Below, piece by piece: positions 7,615-15,860 of a DNA stretch of 53,851 bases. Source of the stretch: Solirubrobacterales bacterium. Lineage in GTDB: Bacteria > Actinomycetota > Thermoleophilia > Solirubrobacterales > Solirubrobacteraceae. Location of the stretch: the NCBI GenBank assembly GCA_019247075.1, contig JAFAPR010000216.1:1-53851 (forward strand), in the 5' to 3' direction. Under the pieces are notes generated by a model. That model saw only the letters and a list, made by a program, of their open reading frames with translations, did no database searches and was not told the DNA's origin. Each line of letters starts with the position of its first letter. The first letter of the stretch is position 1. Both the position numbers and the translations under genes were made by a program.

Positions 7615-9243
7615 CTACACCATACCCTCCGACTCGAGAGTACGCGGGACGCCGGGCGCCAGGTCATCCGCGGTCTGCGCCCTCACCTCGCGCGGCAATG
7701 CGAACCGGACCGTCTCTTCTGCGACCGAATGCTCCGATCGATTCAGCGGCCCCAGCACCTCCAACGCGCCGAGCATGCGCTGGAGGACCCGTTCGGGGCT
7801 GGATGCCCCGGCCGTGATCCCGACGCGGCCCACGCCCTGGAGCCACGCCGGGTCGAGCTCGGACTCGTCGTCCAGCAGCCGGGCGGTGGCGCCGCTGCGG
7901 CGGGCGACCTCGACGAGGCGGTTGGAGTTCGAGGAGTTGCGCGATCCGACGACCAGCACGAGCTCGCATTGGGCGGCCAGCCCCCTGACCGCGTCCTGAC
8001 GGTTTTGGGTCGCGTAGCAGATGTCGTCCGAGCGCGGACCCGCGATCTCCGGGAAGCGGGCACGTAGGCGCTCGATCATGCCGCGCGTCTCGTCGACCGC
8101 GAGCGTGGTCTGGGTGAGGTAGGCGACGCGGGCCGAGTCCGGCGCGTCCAGGCCATCCAGATCGCCCTCGGGGTCGATCACCCGGATGTGGTCGGGGCGC
8201 TCGCCGAACGTGCCGTCGACCTCCTCGTGGCCTTCATGGCCGATGAGGAAGATCGTGTAGCCGTCGGCCGCGAACCGGCGCGCTTCGGCGTGGACCTTGT
8301 TGACCAGCGGACAGGTCGCGTCGACGACCTTGAGGTTGCGACCTTCGGCCTCCGCGCGCACCCCGGGGGAAACGCCGTGCGCCGAGAAGACGACGGTGGC
8401 GCCGTCGGGCACCTGACCGAGCTCGTCGACGCAGACGGCGCCGCGCCGTTCCAGCTCGTCGACGACGTGCCGGTTGTGGACGATCTGTTTGCGCATGTAG
8501 ACGGGGGGCCCGTAGCGCTCCAGCGCCCGCTCGACCACCTCGATGGCTCGCTCCACGCCGGCGCACGACGCCCGCGGTGAGGCCAGCACCGCCTCGCGCG
8601 GGCTTATCCCTTCCCCCCACTGCGCCAGCACGCTCGCCGCGACGCGCAGTGTCCGGGCCGCCCGCAGGGCTCCCCTTCCCGCCGCCGCTAGCCGGCGAAG
8701 CTGCGCGCCGGGGGGCCTGCTGAGCAACCCCGAATATCTCCTGGTCTCATTGAAGTCTCCCTGCGCGCCAAGGGCGTCCAGCACCACGCGGAGCACCACA
8801 AACGGGCGCCCCGCGGCCGCAGGCGCGAGCCACGCCGACTCCATGTCCACGAGCAGGGCGCCGCTCTCTCGCAGCCGCCTGCGGGCCCGGCCAACCGCCG
8901 GTCCGCGCACGGAGACGATCGGTCCTGCGTGAGCGTCGATCCCGCTGCGCCGCAGCATGCCGGCGATCACGGCAGCGCCGGGAAAGCGGTGGAGCACCCG
9001 CCCGTCAGGCGCGCGCACCTCGCTGGCGACGACCACATCGCCCGGGCGCAGCTCCGCTGACAGCGCGCCACCGAAGCCGGCGACGGCCAGCCCGGCGGCG
9101 CCCTCAACCGCCGCCCGTGCCGCAGCTCGCGCCGCGCGCCGCGGCCCCATGCCAGTCCTCACCACGTTCGCCGCCGGCGCGCCGCTGCGCGCGAGCGCGG
9201 CCTCTATTCCCGTCGGGGCGAAGAGGAGCAGCCGCTGCCTCAC
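7615..9243 (-). CDS. ispH: Fusion of HpnG-like nucleosidase with IspH (HMBPP reductase)
   Basis: 542 residues from GTG 9243, which overlaps the hpnE stop as GTGA. Residues ~1-190 resemble the MTAN/phosphorylase-like HpnG: RTGMGPRRAARAA near 30-42, GFGGAL, and VDMESA at 132-137 with the base-recognising glutamate. HpnG removes adenine from adenosylhopane. Residues ~217-520 are IspH: cluster cysteines in SCAGVERAI (C227), DATCPLVNKV and DDICYATQNR, plus GHEGHEEVDGTFGE, GSRNSSNSNRL and TAGASSPE. IspH makes IPP and DMAPP in the MEP pathway. The two domains sit in one uninterrupted frame. The frame also extends upstream to 9594, but that part overlaps hpnE. Confidence 0.92.
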   Translation of the reverse strand: MRQRLLLFAPTGIEAALARSGAPAANVVRTGMGPRRAARAAARAAVEGAAGLAVAGFGGALSAELRPGDVVVASEVRAPDGRVLHRFPGAAVIAGMLRRSGIDAHAGPIVSVRGPAVGRARRRLRESGALLVDMESAWLAPAAAGRPFVVLRVVLDALGAQGDFNETRRYSGLLSRPPGAQLRRLAAAGRGALRAARTLRVAASVLAQWGEGISPREAVLASPRASCAGVERAIEVVERALERYGPPVYMRKQIVHNRHVVDELERRGAVCVDELGQVPDGATVVFSAHGVSPGVRAEAEGRNLKVVDATCPLVNKVHAEARRFAADGYTIFLIGHEGHEEVDGTFGERPDHIRVIDPEGDLDGLDAPDSARVAYLTQTTLAVDETRGMIERLRARFPEIAGPRSDDICYATQNRQDAVRGLAAQCELVLVVGSRNSSNSNRLVEVARRSGATARLLDDESELDPAWLQGVGRVGITAGASSPERVLQRMLGALEVLGPLNRSEHSVAEETVRFALPREVRAQTADDLAPGVPRTLESEGMV

Positions 9244-10595
9244 GCGGCGACCTCTTGGATCGCGCGCTCCGCGCCGAGTGCGCGCAGCGCAACCGCCGCC
9301 GCCGCGCGGCCCGAGCGCACGGCGCCCTCCATCGTCGCCGGCCATCCGGTGTCGGTCCAGGCGCCGGCGAGCGCCAGGCCGTCGACAGCGGTCTGCGGGC
9401 CGGGACGCGAGCACCATGCACCCGGGGCGGCGCGAAAGGTCGCGAAACGCTCCCGCGTGACCACAAATCGCTCGACGGTCGCCGGACGCGCGGCGGGTAA
9501 CAGCTGTGCCAGCGCATCGCTGAATCTCGCCTCGAGCTCCTCGGCGGGGGTGTCGATCTCGGCGTCGGCGGCGGACAGCGAGACGGCAAGACATTGACCG
9601 CGATGAAGGCCGGACGAGGCGGTACGGTCGAACACAAACTGGAGCGGCGAGTTGACCGCGGCGACGAATTCCCGCGCGAGCACCGGCCGGTCATAGACCA
9701 GGTGGAGGTTGACGATCGGGGAGGATCCCAGTCGCTCGATTGCGCCGACGTCGCGCACCGCCCCCTCGGGTAGGAGGCCTGGAGCGCGGTCGTTGGGGAC
9801 GGCGAGGACCACTGCCGAACTCAGGAAGCGCTCTCCCTGACCGGATACAAGCAAGCCTCCATCCCGCATGGTTTCGAGCCGCTGCACGCGTAGGCCGAGG
9901 CGCACCTCAACGCCCGCGTCGGACAAAGCCCTAAGCGCGGCATCGCCGTGGATCCGTTGAAGCGGCACGCGCGCGTACCCGAGATCCCCCGCGTCGGCAT
10001 GCTCGAGTAGCCCGGCGCGGAAGACGAACGCCGCCGCTGCGAGCGAGCTGTCGTCGGAGTCGAGATTGAGGGTGGGGCGGCCGATCAGCTCCCACAGCCC
10101 CTCGATCGCGGCCGGGCTCTGGTGCCTGCGGCGCAGCCACGCACCAAAGCTCTGCCGGTCGGCCTCCGCGTCTCGGGGCGAGACCTTGGCCAACGCGCGC
10201 GCGGCCGCGGCCGCCCCGAGGCGTTCGCGGGTGTTGAGGTGTCGGTAGCGCAGCAGCGAGCCGGCGAGGTGCAGGGGCGCGGGCAGTGCACTGCGGCGCA
10301 GCCACGCCACCCGACCGCCCGGCGCGACCACGGGTATCGACAGGCGCGGTTGGAGGACTGTGTCGGCTTCGGTACCGAGCCGCGGGAGCAGCTTGCGGTA
10401 TTCGGTACAGCAGCGCAGGAAGACGTGCTGGCCGTTGTCGAGCCACAGGCCGTCGCGCTGGAAGGAGTAGGCGGCGCCGCCGAGACGAGGCCGAACTTCC
10501 AGCAGCGTTACCGGCGCGCCGGCGTCGGCCAGCTCGAGCGCCGCCGCGATGCCGGCAAGACCGCCGCCGATGACCGTGACGGCGCGCTCTCTCAC
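9240..10595 (-). CDS. hpnE: HpnE, squalene-forming FAD-dependent desaturase/oxidase
   Basis: 451 residues, FAD-dependent amine-oxidase fold: dinucleotide-binding GGGLAG at 10-15, followed by LLEVRPRLGGAAYSF and NGQHVFLRCC. Near the end LALAGAWTDTGWPATMEGAVRSG is the C-terminal FAD motif. HpnE reduces hydroxysqualene to squalene in the HpnCDE route. GTG 10595 is chosen because it overlaps the hpnD stop as GTGA and starts exactly at the FAD-binding strand; the longer frame to 10823 would overlap hpnD. Confidence 0.93.
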   Translation of the reverse strand: MRERAVTVIGGGLAGIAAALELADAGAPVTLLEVRPRLGGAAYSFQRDGLWLDNGQHVFLRCCTEYRKLLPRLGTEADTVLQPRLSIPVVAPGGRVAWLRRSALPAPLHLAGSLLRYRHLNTRERLGAAAAARALAKVSPRDAEADRQSFGAWLRRRHQSPAAIEGLWELIGRPTLNLDSDDSSLAAAAFVFRAGLLEHADAGDLGYARVPLQRIHGDAALRALSDAGVEVRLGLRVQRLETMRDGGLLVSGQGERFLSSAVVLAVPNDRAPGLLPEGAVRDVGAIERLGSSPIVNLHLVYDRPVLAREFVAAVNSPLQFVFDRTASSGLHRGQCLAVSLSAADAEIDTPAEELEARFSDALAQLLPAARPATVERFVVTRERFATFRAAPGAWCSRPGPQTAVDGLALAGAWTDTGWPATMEGAVRSGRAAAAVALRALGAERAIQEVAA

Positions 10596-11503
10596 CGAGC
10601 CACCGCCGCTGTCTCGGGCGTCCTCGCCCACCCCGCCTTGAGGCTTTGGAACGCCACCCAGGTCTTTTCCCAGGCAGGCAGCGAGACGCGGCGTTCGAGC
10701 ACCGTGGCGGGGTCGCGCTCGATGCGGTCGAGGACGCGGCGGTAGATCCCGGTCATCGCGCCCACGCAAGCGCCGCTGCGCCCGTCGATCAGGTCGAGCA
10801 GCTCCAGCCCGTGGTCGAACCACTCGCGGGCGCGGCCGACTTCGAAGGCGATCAGCGCGGCGAACGGTGCAGCCGGGGCCGCCGCGGGGTCAACGCAGCC
10901 GAACCTTTCCAGGTCCTCGCTGGGGAGGTATACGCGGCCTCGGTCGAGATCCTCGCGGACGTCGCGAAGGATGTTCGTGAGCTGCATCGCCACGCCGAGG
11001 TCGTCTGCCAGCGGCTCGGCGCGTGCGCGGTCGCTGGTGCCGAAAATCGCCAGAGACAATCGGCCGATCGAGCCCGCCACTCGGCGACAGTAGACGACGA
11101 GCTGCTCGAACGTCGCGTATGTCTCGCCCCGCACGTCCATCTCGACGCCGCAGAGCAGATCCAACAGCGCGTCGTGAGGAAGGTCGAAGCGGCGCTCGGC
11201 GTCGGCCAGCGCCAGCGCGCGCACGTCTCCGCCGCGGATCGCGGGCTCGCCGCTGGCGATGGGGCCCTCGAGCTCGTCCCTGGAGCCGCTGAGCAGAGCG
11301 AGCTTCCGTTCCGTAGGCTCGTCGCCGTCGCCGATATCGTCGATCCGCCGAGCGAACGCGTAGACGGCGCACATGGCCCGTCTCTTCGGCCCCGGGAGCA
11401 GCCGGATGCCGTAGTAGAAGTTGGCGGCCCGGGCCCTGGTGACGGCCTCGCACGCGCGGTAGCCCTCCTCGACCGCTGCCATCGGTGTGCGCACAGCGCT
11501 CAC
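10592..11503 (-). CDS. hpnD: HpnD, presqualene diphosphate synthase
   Basis: 303 residues, trans-isoprenyl diphosphate synthase of the squalene/phytoene synthase family. The first aspartate-rich motif is DDIGDGD at ~55-61. The second region NILRDVREDLDRGRVYLP carries the other Mg-binding aspartates, and AFEVGRAREWF follows. HpnD condenses two farnesyl diphosphates to presqualene diphosphate. GTG 11503 overlaps the hpnC stop (GTGA). HpnC and HpnD are paralogues; I assign D to this copy by its position next to hpnE and its fuller aspartate motifs. Confidence 0.92.
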   Translation of the reverse strand: MSAVRTPMAAVEEGYRACEAVTRARAANFYYGIRLLPGPKRRAMCAVYAFARRIDDIGDGDEPTERKLALLSGSRDELEGPIASGEPAIRGGDVRALALADAERRFDLPHDALLDLLCGVEMDVRGETYATFEQLVVYCRRVAGSIGRLSLAIFGTSDRARAEPLADDLGVAMQLTNILRDVREDLDRGRVYLPSEDLERFGCVDPAAAPAAPFAALIAFEVGRAREWFDHGLELLDLIDGRSGACVGAMTGIYRRVLDRIERDPATVLERRVSLPAWEKTWVAFQSLKAGWARTPETAAVAR

Positions 11504-12393
11504 CGCGATTCCGGCCGCAGGAGGGTGGCCAAGAGCTGCTGGGCGCGCAGCGCGGCCCCGGGGCGGGGACGCGAGGCGAGGACGTCGAAGTCGGCCCGCT
11601 CGACCGCCAGGAGCGCGGCGCGACCGCCGGCGACGAAGGCGGCCACCGCAAAGGCGGACCGGCCGCGAAGGGTCCTGACAAGTGGCGCGCCTTCGCTCAG
11701 CATTCCTCGCGCGCGGGCGACCTCGAACGCCATCAGCCGCTTGAACGACTCAGTGGCGGCATGATCTGCCAGCTCTTGGTCTAAAACGCCGAACCGTTCC
11801 AGGTCCTCCGCCGGCAGATAAACCCGTCCGCGCCTGTGGTCTTCCGCGACGTCCTGCCAGTGCTCGACGAGCTGAAGGGCGCTGCAGATCCGATTTGACA
11901 GCTCCAGCCGCCGCGGCGTGGCGGCATCGAGGATCCCCAGCACGAGCTCCCCGACGGGATTCGCCGACAGCTCGCAATAGCCCAGCAGCTCGGCGAAGGT
12001 CTGGTATCGGTGAACCAGCTGGTCGCGGCGGTTGGCCTCGATCAGCGCACGGAAGGGCTCGATCGGCAGGGAGCGGCGTGCGATCGTCGGGCGCAGCGCC
12101 GAGATCAGCGGATGCGAGGGCGCTCCCCCACGGACGAAGGCGGCTTCGAGATCGCCCTCGAGCTCGTCCAGGAGCGCAAGTCGGTCGCCGGATGCCTCAT
12201 CGCCGGCGTCGTCGACCAACCGCGCAAAGCCGTAGACGGCGAGGAGGTCCGCGCGCACGGTTCTTGGCAGCAGCCGGCTGGCGACGGGGAAATTCTCCGA
12301 GGACGCCTGGGCCATCACCTCCGGCGGCTCCGCTGCCGACGCCGATCCCTTGCGGCCACCGGTGCTCGCGGTGGATGGAGCCGACGCCGTCAC
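11500..12393 (-). CDS. hpnC: HpnC, hydroxysqualene synthase
   Basis: 297 residues, second squalene/phytoene-synthase paralogue. SENFPVASRLLPRTVRADLL is typical of HpnC, and the motifs are VDDAGDE and EHWQDVAEDHRRGRVYLP. HpnC converts presqualene diphosphate to hydroxysqualene. Start GTG 12393 overlaps the shc stop as GTGA; the longer open frame is antisense-free but overlaps shc heavily. The first ~25 residues are low-complexity Ser/Ala/Pro before the conserved SSENFP segment. Confidence 0.92.
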   Translation of the reverse strand: MTASAPSTASTGGRKGSASAAEPPEVMAQASSENFPVASRLLPRTVRADLLAVYGFARLVDDAGDEASGDRLALLDELEGDLEAAFVRGGAPSHPLISALRPTIARRSLPIEPFRALIEANRRDQLVHRYQTFAELLGYCELSANPVGELVLGILDAATPRRLELSNRICSALQLVEHWQDVAEDHRRGRVYLPAEDLERFGVLDQELADHAATESFKRLMAFEVARARGMLSEGAPLVRTLRGRSAFAVAAFVAGGRAALLAVERADFDVLASRPRPGAALRAQQLLATLLRPESR

Positions 12394-14324
12394 GCCGCTC
12401 GAGCGTCCTCCAGGCACCGGCCAAGCGCCATCAGCGGGAACATCAGCCGGTACAGGTGGTAGTTGATATAGAAGTCGCCGGGGAAGCCGGTGCCGGTGTA
12501 CTGCGGCTCCTCCCAAGTTCCGGCTGCGAGCTGCGTGGCGCAGAGCCAGTCGATGCCCCTGCTGGCGGCGTCGGAGCGAGACTCGCCGGCGGCGTGCAGA
12601 GCGATCAGGGCCCAGGCGGTCTGCGAGGGCGTACTCTCGCCGCGGCCGATCCATTCGGGATCGCGGTAGGAGCGGCAGTCCTCTCCCCATCCCCCGTCGT
12701 CGTTCTGGTTGGCTTTGAGCCACCACACCGCCCGGCGGACGCGGGGGTCATCTGGCTGCACGCCTGCCGCCTGCAACGCGCACAACACCGACCACGTGCC
12801 GTAGATGTGGTTAACGCCCCAGCGTCCGAACCAGGAGCCGTCGCGCTCCTGCGCCTGATCAAGCCAGGCCATGCCCGCGGCTAAGCTGAGCCCCGCGCCG
12901 AGGCCGCGCTCGGCCGCCAGCGCCTCCACAACGTGGGCGGTGACATCGGCGCTGGGTGGATCGATCACCTCGCCAAAGTCGCAGAACGGCAGTTCTCTGA
13001 TCAGCGTGCGGGTGTTGTCGGCGTCGAATGCACCCCAGCCTCCAGTGCTGCTCTGCATCGCCACCATCCAGTCGATGGTTCGCTTCAACGCCCGTTCGAC
13101 GCGCTCGGGGTCGGGGTGCGCTACGCGGCGCAGCGCCAGCGCGCATACCGCCGCGTCGTCGATGTCGGGGTAGTTGACGTTGTGATATTCGAACGGCCAG
13201 CCCCCGGGCGCCACGCCGGGCCGGCGCACCGCCCAGTCGCCGGCGACATCTGTGACCTGGCGGTCAAGCAGCCAGTCCGCGGCCCGCACGAGCGCGGGAT
13301 GGTCAGGCTCGAGCCCGGCATCCCAGAGGGCCAGCACCGCCAGCGCGGTGTCCCAGACCGGCGATTGGCAGGCTTCGAGCCAGACCATCGCCTCATCCCG
13401 GACTGTGAAGCGGTCGATACCTTCGAGACCCGCTCGCATAAGCGGGTGGTCGACCGGATATCCCTGAACGTTCAGGGCCATCAGCGAGTAGACCCACGGC
13501 GGCTGGATCCCTCCCCAGCTGCCGTCCGCCTCCTGGCGCTGTATGACCCAACGTTCCGCCGCCCGTAGGGCGTGGCGCCGCAGCGGCGCGATCGGCCTGC
13601 GCTCGTAGACACGCGCCAGGCGATCGAGGATCGTCAGCGTTCGAGCTCTCGTCGTGGCGGGCCGCTGCGGCGGCGCGGGGGGTCCGGGGCCCAGCTCCTC
13701 GAGCGTAATCCCGAGCGGGCGGACGGGGCGGTGGGAGCGCACCACCGTCAGCGCGACGATGGTCTGCCGCGCCCAGCACGCATAGTCGTACGGATTGAGC
13801 GGAAACCAGCTCGGCAGCAGCACCAGCTCGGGCGGCAGCGCGGGCACTTCTTCCCACGGCCAGAGACCGAAGAGTGCCATCCAGATGTGGGTGAAGACTC
13901 GTGCCCGGCGCGGGCCCCCACGCTCCCTGATCCATCCCGCCGCCCGTTCCATGTGGTCCGCACGGCGGTCGTCCCCGGCCACGCGCAGCGCCCAATAGGC
14001 CTCCACCGTGGTCGAGATGTCGCCGGGGCCGCCGGCGAAGTTCGCCCAGCTTCCGTCGGGGCGTTGGTTGGAGCGAATCCACGCCGCCGCGCCGCGCGCG
14101 CGGTCCTCCTCCCGGATCCCGAGGAACTCACGGAGCAGCAGATCTTCGGCGTCCATCGACACATTGGTCTGGAGCAAGCCGCGCCAGTGGCCGTCGGGCT
14201 GCTGGAGCGCGAGCAGATGATCGCGAGCGTGGTCTCGGGCGAGCGCCGCGGGGTCGTGCCGCAGCGATAGAGAAACGGGTGACACACTCAAGTCATAAGC
14301 TCTGGCGACCGCGCGACTCGGCAT
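12390..14324 (-). CDS. shc: Squalene-hopene cyclase
   Basis: 644 residues, a full-length class II triterpene cyclase. The protonating DXDD motif is DIDD at 387-390 (in NVNYPDIDDAAV). QW repeats are visible at many places, for example QPDGHW, RPDGSWANFAGG, EADGSWGG, STGGWGAF and NDDGGWGED. It cyclises squalene to hopene/diplopterol at the membrane. ATG 14324 follows GGAGGAG closely on the minus strand. It is first in the hopanoid operon and divergent from the TetR gene. Confidence 0.97.
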   Translation of the reverse strand: MPSRAVARAYDLSVSPVSLSLRHDPAALARDHARDHLLALQQPDGHWRGLLQTNVSMDAEDLLLREFLGIREEDRARGAAAWIRSNQRPDGSWANFAGGPGDISTTVEAYWALRVAGDDRRADHMERAAGWIRERGGPRRARVFTHIWMALFGLWPWEEVPALPPELVLLPSWFPLNPYDYACWARQTIVALTVVRSHRPVRPLGITLEELGPGPPAPPQRPATTRARTLTILDRLARVYERRPIAPLRRHALRAAERWVIQRQEADGSWGGIQPPWVYSLMALNVQGYPVDHPLMRAGLEGIDRFTVRDEAMVWLEACQSPVWDTALAVLALWDAGLEPDHPALVRAADWLLDRQVTDVAGDWAVRRPGVAPGGWPFEYHNVNYPDIDDAAVCALALRRVAHPDPERVERALKRTIDWMVAMQSSTGGWGAFDADNTRTLIRELPFCDFGEVIDPPSADVTAHVVEALAAERGLGAGLSLAAGMAWLDQAQERDGSWFGRWGVNHIYGTWSVLCALQAAGVQPDDPRVRRAVWWLKANQNDDGGWGEDCRSYRDPEWIGRGESTPSQTAWALIALHAAGESRSDAASRGIDWLCATQLAAGTWEEPQYTGTGFPGDFYINYHLYRLMFPLMALGRCLEDARAA

Positions 14325-14343
14325 TTCTCCTCCAAGTCCGAGA

Positions 14344-14357
14344 GGCCCCGCGGGGCC
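14344..14357. repeat. 14-bp perfect GC palindrome upstream of shc
   Basis: GGCCCCGCGGGGCC reads the same on both strands. It lies 20-33 bases upstream of the shc start, within the probable leader of the hopanoid operon. It could be an operator or a leader hairpin; nothing distinguishes these here. Confidence 0.6.
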
Positions 14358-14386
14358 CGGGAGCGTGAATCAGCAACTCTTCCACC

Positions 14387-14406
14387 ACCGGAGCGCTCGC
14401 TCCGGT
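14387..14406. promoter_or_regulatory. Probable TetR operator (9-bp inverted repeat)
   Basis: ACCGGAGCG and CGCTCCGGT are perfect inverted arms separated by CT, 20 bases in all. The site lies between the divergent shc and tetR genes, 20 bases upstream of the tetR GTG. A TACGAT -10-like hexamer at 14414-14419 lies just downstream, so binding would block tetR initiation. Spacing and symmetry match a TetR dimer site; the link to this regulator is inference. Confidence 0.7.
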
Positions 14407-14425
14407 TTGAGACTACGATCATACC

Positions 14426-14989
14426 GTGAGGTCCCTACGACTCGATGCCCGCCGCAATCGCATCAGGATCGTGCGGGCCGCGCGGCTGTCGTTCGCCGAA
14501 CGTGGGCTGGGCATCGCCGTACACCGGATCGCCGACCGCGCGGGAGTCGGGATCGGCACCCTGTACAGGCACTTCCCGAGCAAGCAGTCGCTGATCGACG
14601 CCGCGCTCGCCGACCGCCTCGATGAGCTCCAACCGGCGATCGACCGAGCGCTCCAGTCGGAGGATGCCTGGGCCGGATTCGCCGAACTGCTGCTGGCGAT
14701 GGTCGCCGCGCAAGTCCAGGATCGCGGTTTCTCGCAGATGCTCGGGGTGAGCGATGGCGGAGAGGTCTACGAGCAGTTGCGCGGGCGGTTGCTGCGTCCT
14801 TTCGAGCAACTCATGCGCGAGGCACAGGCGTCCGGCCGGATGCGAGCCGACCTCGCGCCGGGCGACTTGCCGGTGATCTTGCGCATGGCCGGAGCGGCCG
14901 CGCAGCAGGCCGGCCCTCCTCAGAACTGGCGGCGGCACGTGGGGCTGCTGCTCGACGGCTCCAAGCCCTCCGCGCAAGCGACTCCCTGA
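14426..14989 (+). CDS. TetR-family transcriptional regulator
   Basis: 187 residues. The N-terminal helix-turn-helix (RIVRAARLSFAERGLGIAVHRIADRAGVGIGTLYRHFPSKQSL, ~15-57) is classic TetR. The C-terminal ligand domain (AMVAAQVQDRGFSQML ...) is like the SBP/TetR_C subgroup. GTG 14426 is the first start before the helix-turn-helix. It is divergent from the hopanoid operon with a perfect inverted repeat between, so it may repress itself and shc. Ligand unknown. Confidence 0.92.
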   Translation: MRSLRLDARRNRIRIVRAARLSFAERGLGIAVHRIADRAGVGIGTLYRHFPSKQSLIDAALADRLDELQPAIDRALQSEDAWAGFAELLLAMVAAQVQDRGFSQMLGVSDGGEVYEQLRGRLLRPFEQLMREAQASGRMRADLAPGDLPVILRMAGAAAQQAGPPQNWRRHVGLLLDGSKPSAQATP

Positions 14990-15028
14990 GCAGTCCTTGG
15001 GGGCCCACTGGGTCGGTCCCCGCTGGCG

Positions 15029-15676
15029 CTATGCGGCGACGTTGCGCTCGCTCAGGTGGTGCGAGACCTTGCGCTTGACACGCTGCAGGGCGTTGTCGAC
15101 AGTCTTGCAGTCGCAGCCGAGCCGCCGCCCGACGTCCTCGTAGGAATGGCCATCCAGATACAGCGCCAGCACGTGTGACTCGAGCTCCGACAGAGTGGTC
15201 GAGATGCAGCCCACGAGCGCGCGCAGCTCCTCGGAGGAGATCACTTGAGTGACGGGGTCGTGTACCGGTGACCCCGGCAGCAGCTCATCGAGCGTGGCCT
15301 CGGTCTCCTGCCCGGCTCCCGCCGGAGCGCTCGAGAACGAGACGTAGGTGTTCAACGGCACGTGCTTGTTGCGGGTTGAGGTCTTCACCGCCGTGATGAT
15401 CTGACGCGTGATGCACAGCTCGGCGAAGTTACGGAAGCTCGACTCACGGTCGGAGCGGTAGTCCCGCACGGCTTTGAAGAGGCCGATCAACCCCTCCTGG
15501 ATGAGGTCGTCGGCGTCGCCGCCGGCGAGAAAATAAGACGACGCCTTGAGACGCACGAAGCCGTGGTAGCGCCGCACGATCCGGTCGTACGCGACGGCGT
15601 GGCCCTGTTTAGCCAGCGCGATCAGGTACTTGTCATCAACCTGAGGTCGAGCCTGATAGGAGGGAGCCCTTGCCAC
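15029..15676 (-). CDS. sigH: SigH-type RNA polymerase sigma factor
   Basis: 215 residues, sigma-70 family of the sporulation SigH type. Region 2 is KQGHAVAYDRIVRRYHGFVRLKASSYFLAGGDADDLIQEGLIGLFKAVRDY. Region 4 with helix-turn-helix (LSELESHVLALYLDGHSYEDVGRRLGCDCKTVDNALQRVKRK) is near the end. GTG 15676 is preceded by AAGGA at good distance. It follows rlmB, the same order as in Bacillus. Whether it has a stress or developmental role here is unknown. It is the last gene of the conserved block. Confidence 0.9.
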   Translation of the reverse strand: MARAPSYQARPQVDDKYLIALAKQGHAVAYDRIVRRYHGFVRLKASSYFLAGGDADDLIQEGLIGLFKAVRDYRSDRESSFRNFAELCITRQIITAVKTSTRNKHVPLNTYVSFSSAPAGAGQETEATLDELLPGSPVHDPVTQVISSEELRALVGCISTTLSELESHVLALYLDGHSYEDVGRRLGCDCKTVDNALQRVKRKVSHHLSERNVAA

Positions 15677-15749
15677 TGATGATCCTTTCTGGTCCCAACC
15701 GGACCGTCACGGACGTGGCGCGTCACCTCCCCTGGCGCCGCTTGGTGTT

Positions 15750-15804
15750 GCCGCTAGCTAGCGGCGACGGACTGCGGGAGCCTCAAGCTCCAGTTGAAGT
15801 TCAT
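15750..15804 (-). promoter_or_regulatory. sigH leader: 16-bp palindrome at the end of a 16-codon open frame
   Basis: GCCGCTAGCTAGCGGC at 15750-15765 is a perfect palindrome in the ~185-base rlmB-sigH gap. A small open frame (ATG 15804 to TAG 15754, peptide MNFNWSLRLPQSVAAS) ends inside it. Just upstream, GCTTGACA (15819-15826) and TGTCAAGC (15841-15848) form an 8-bp inverted repeat. Together they look like a leader that could control sigH, but this is inference. Confidence 0.4.
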
Positions 15805-15860
15805 CTCTCCCGCCGCGAGCTTGACAGAGGCGCACCTTGTTGTCAAGCGTGGCGCCCCCG

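Noticed and set aside
9243-9594. Extra N-terminal part of the HpnG-IspH frame
   Set aside because: Arginine-rich and overlaps hpnE; GTG 9243 with the GTGA overlap fits better.
12393-12726. N-terminal extension of HpnC to 12726
   Set aside because: Lies inside shc on the same strand in another frame and lacks family similarity.
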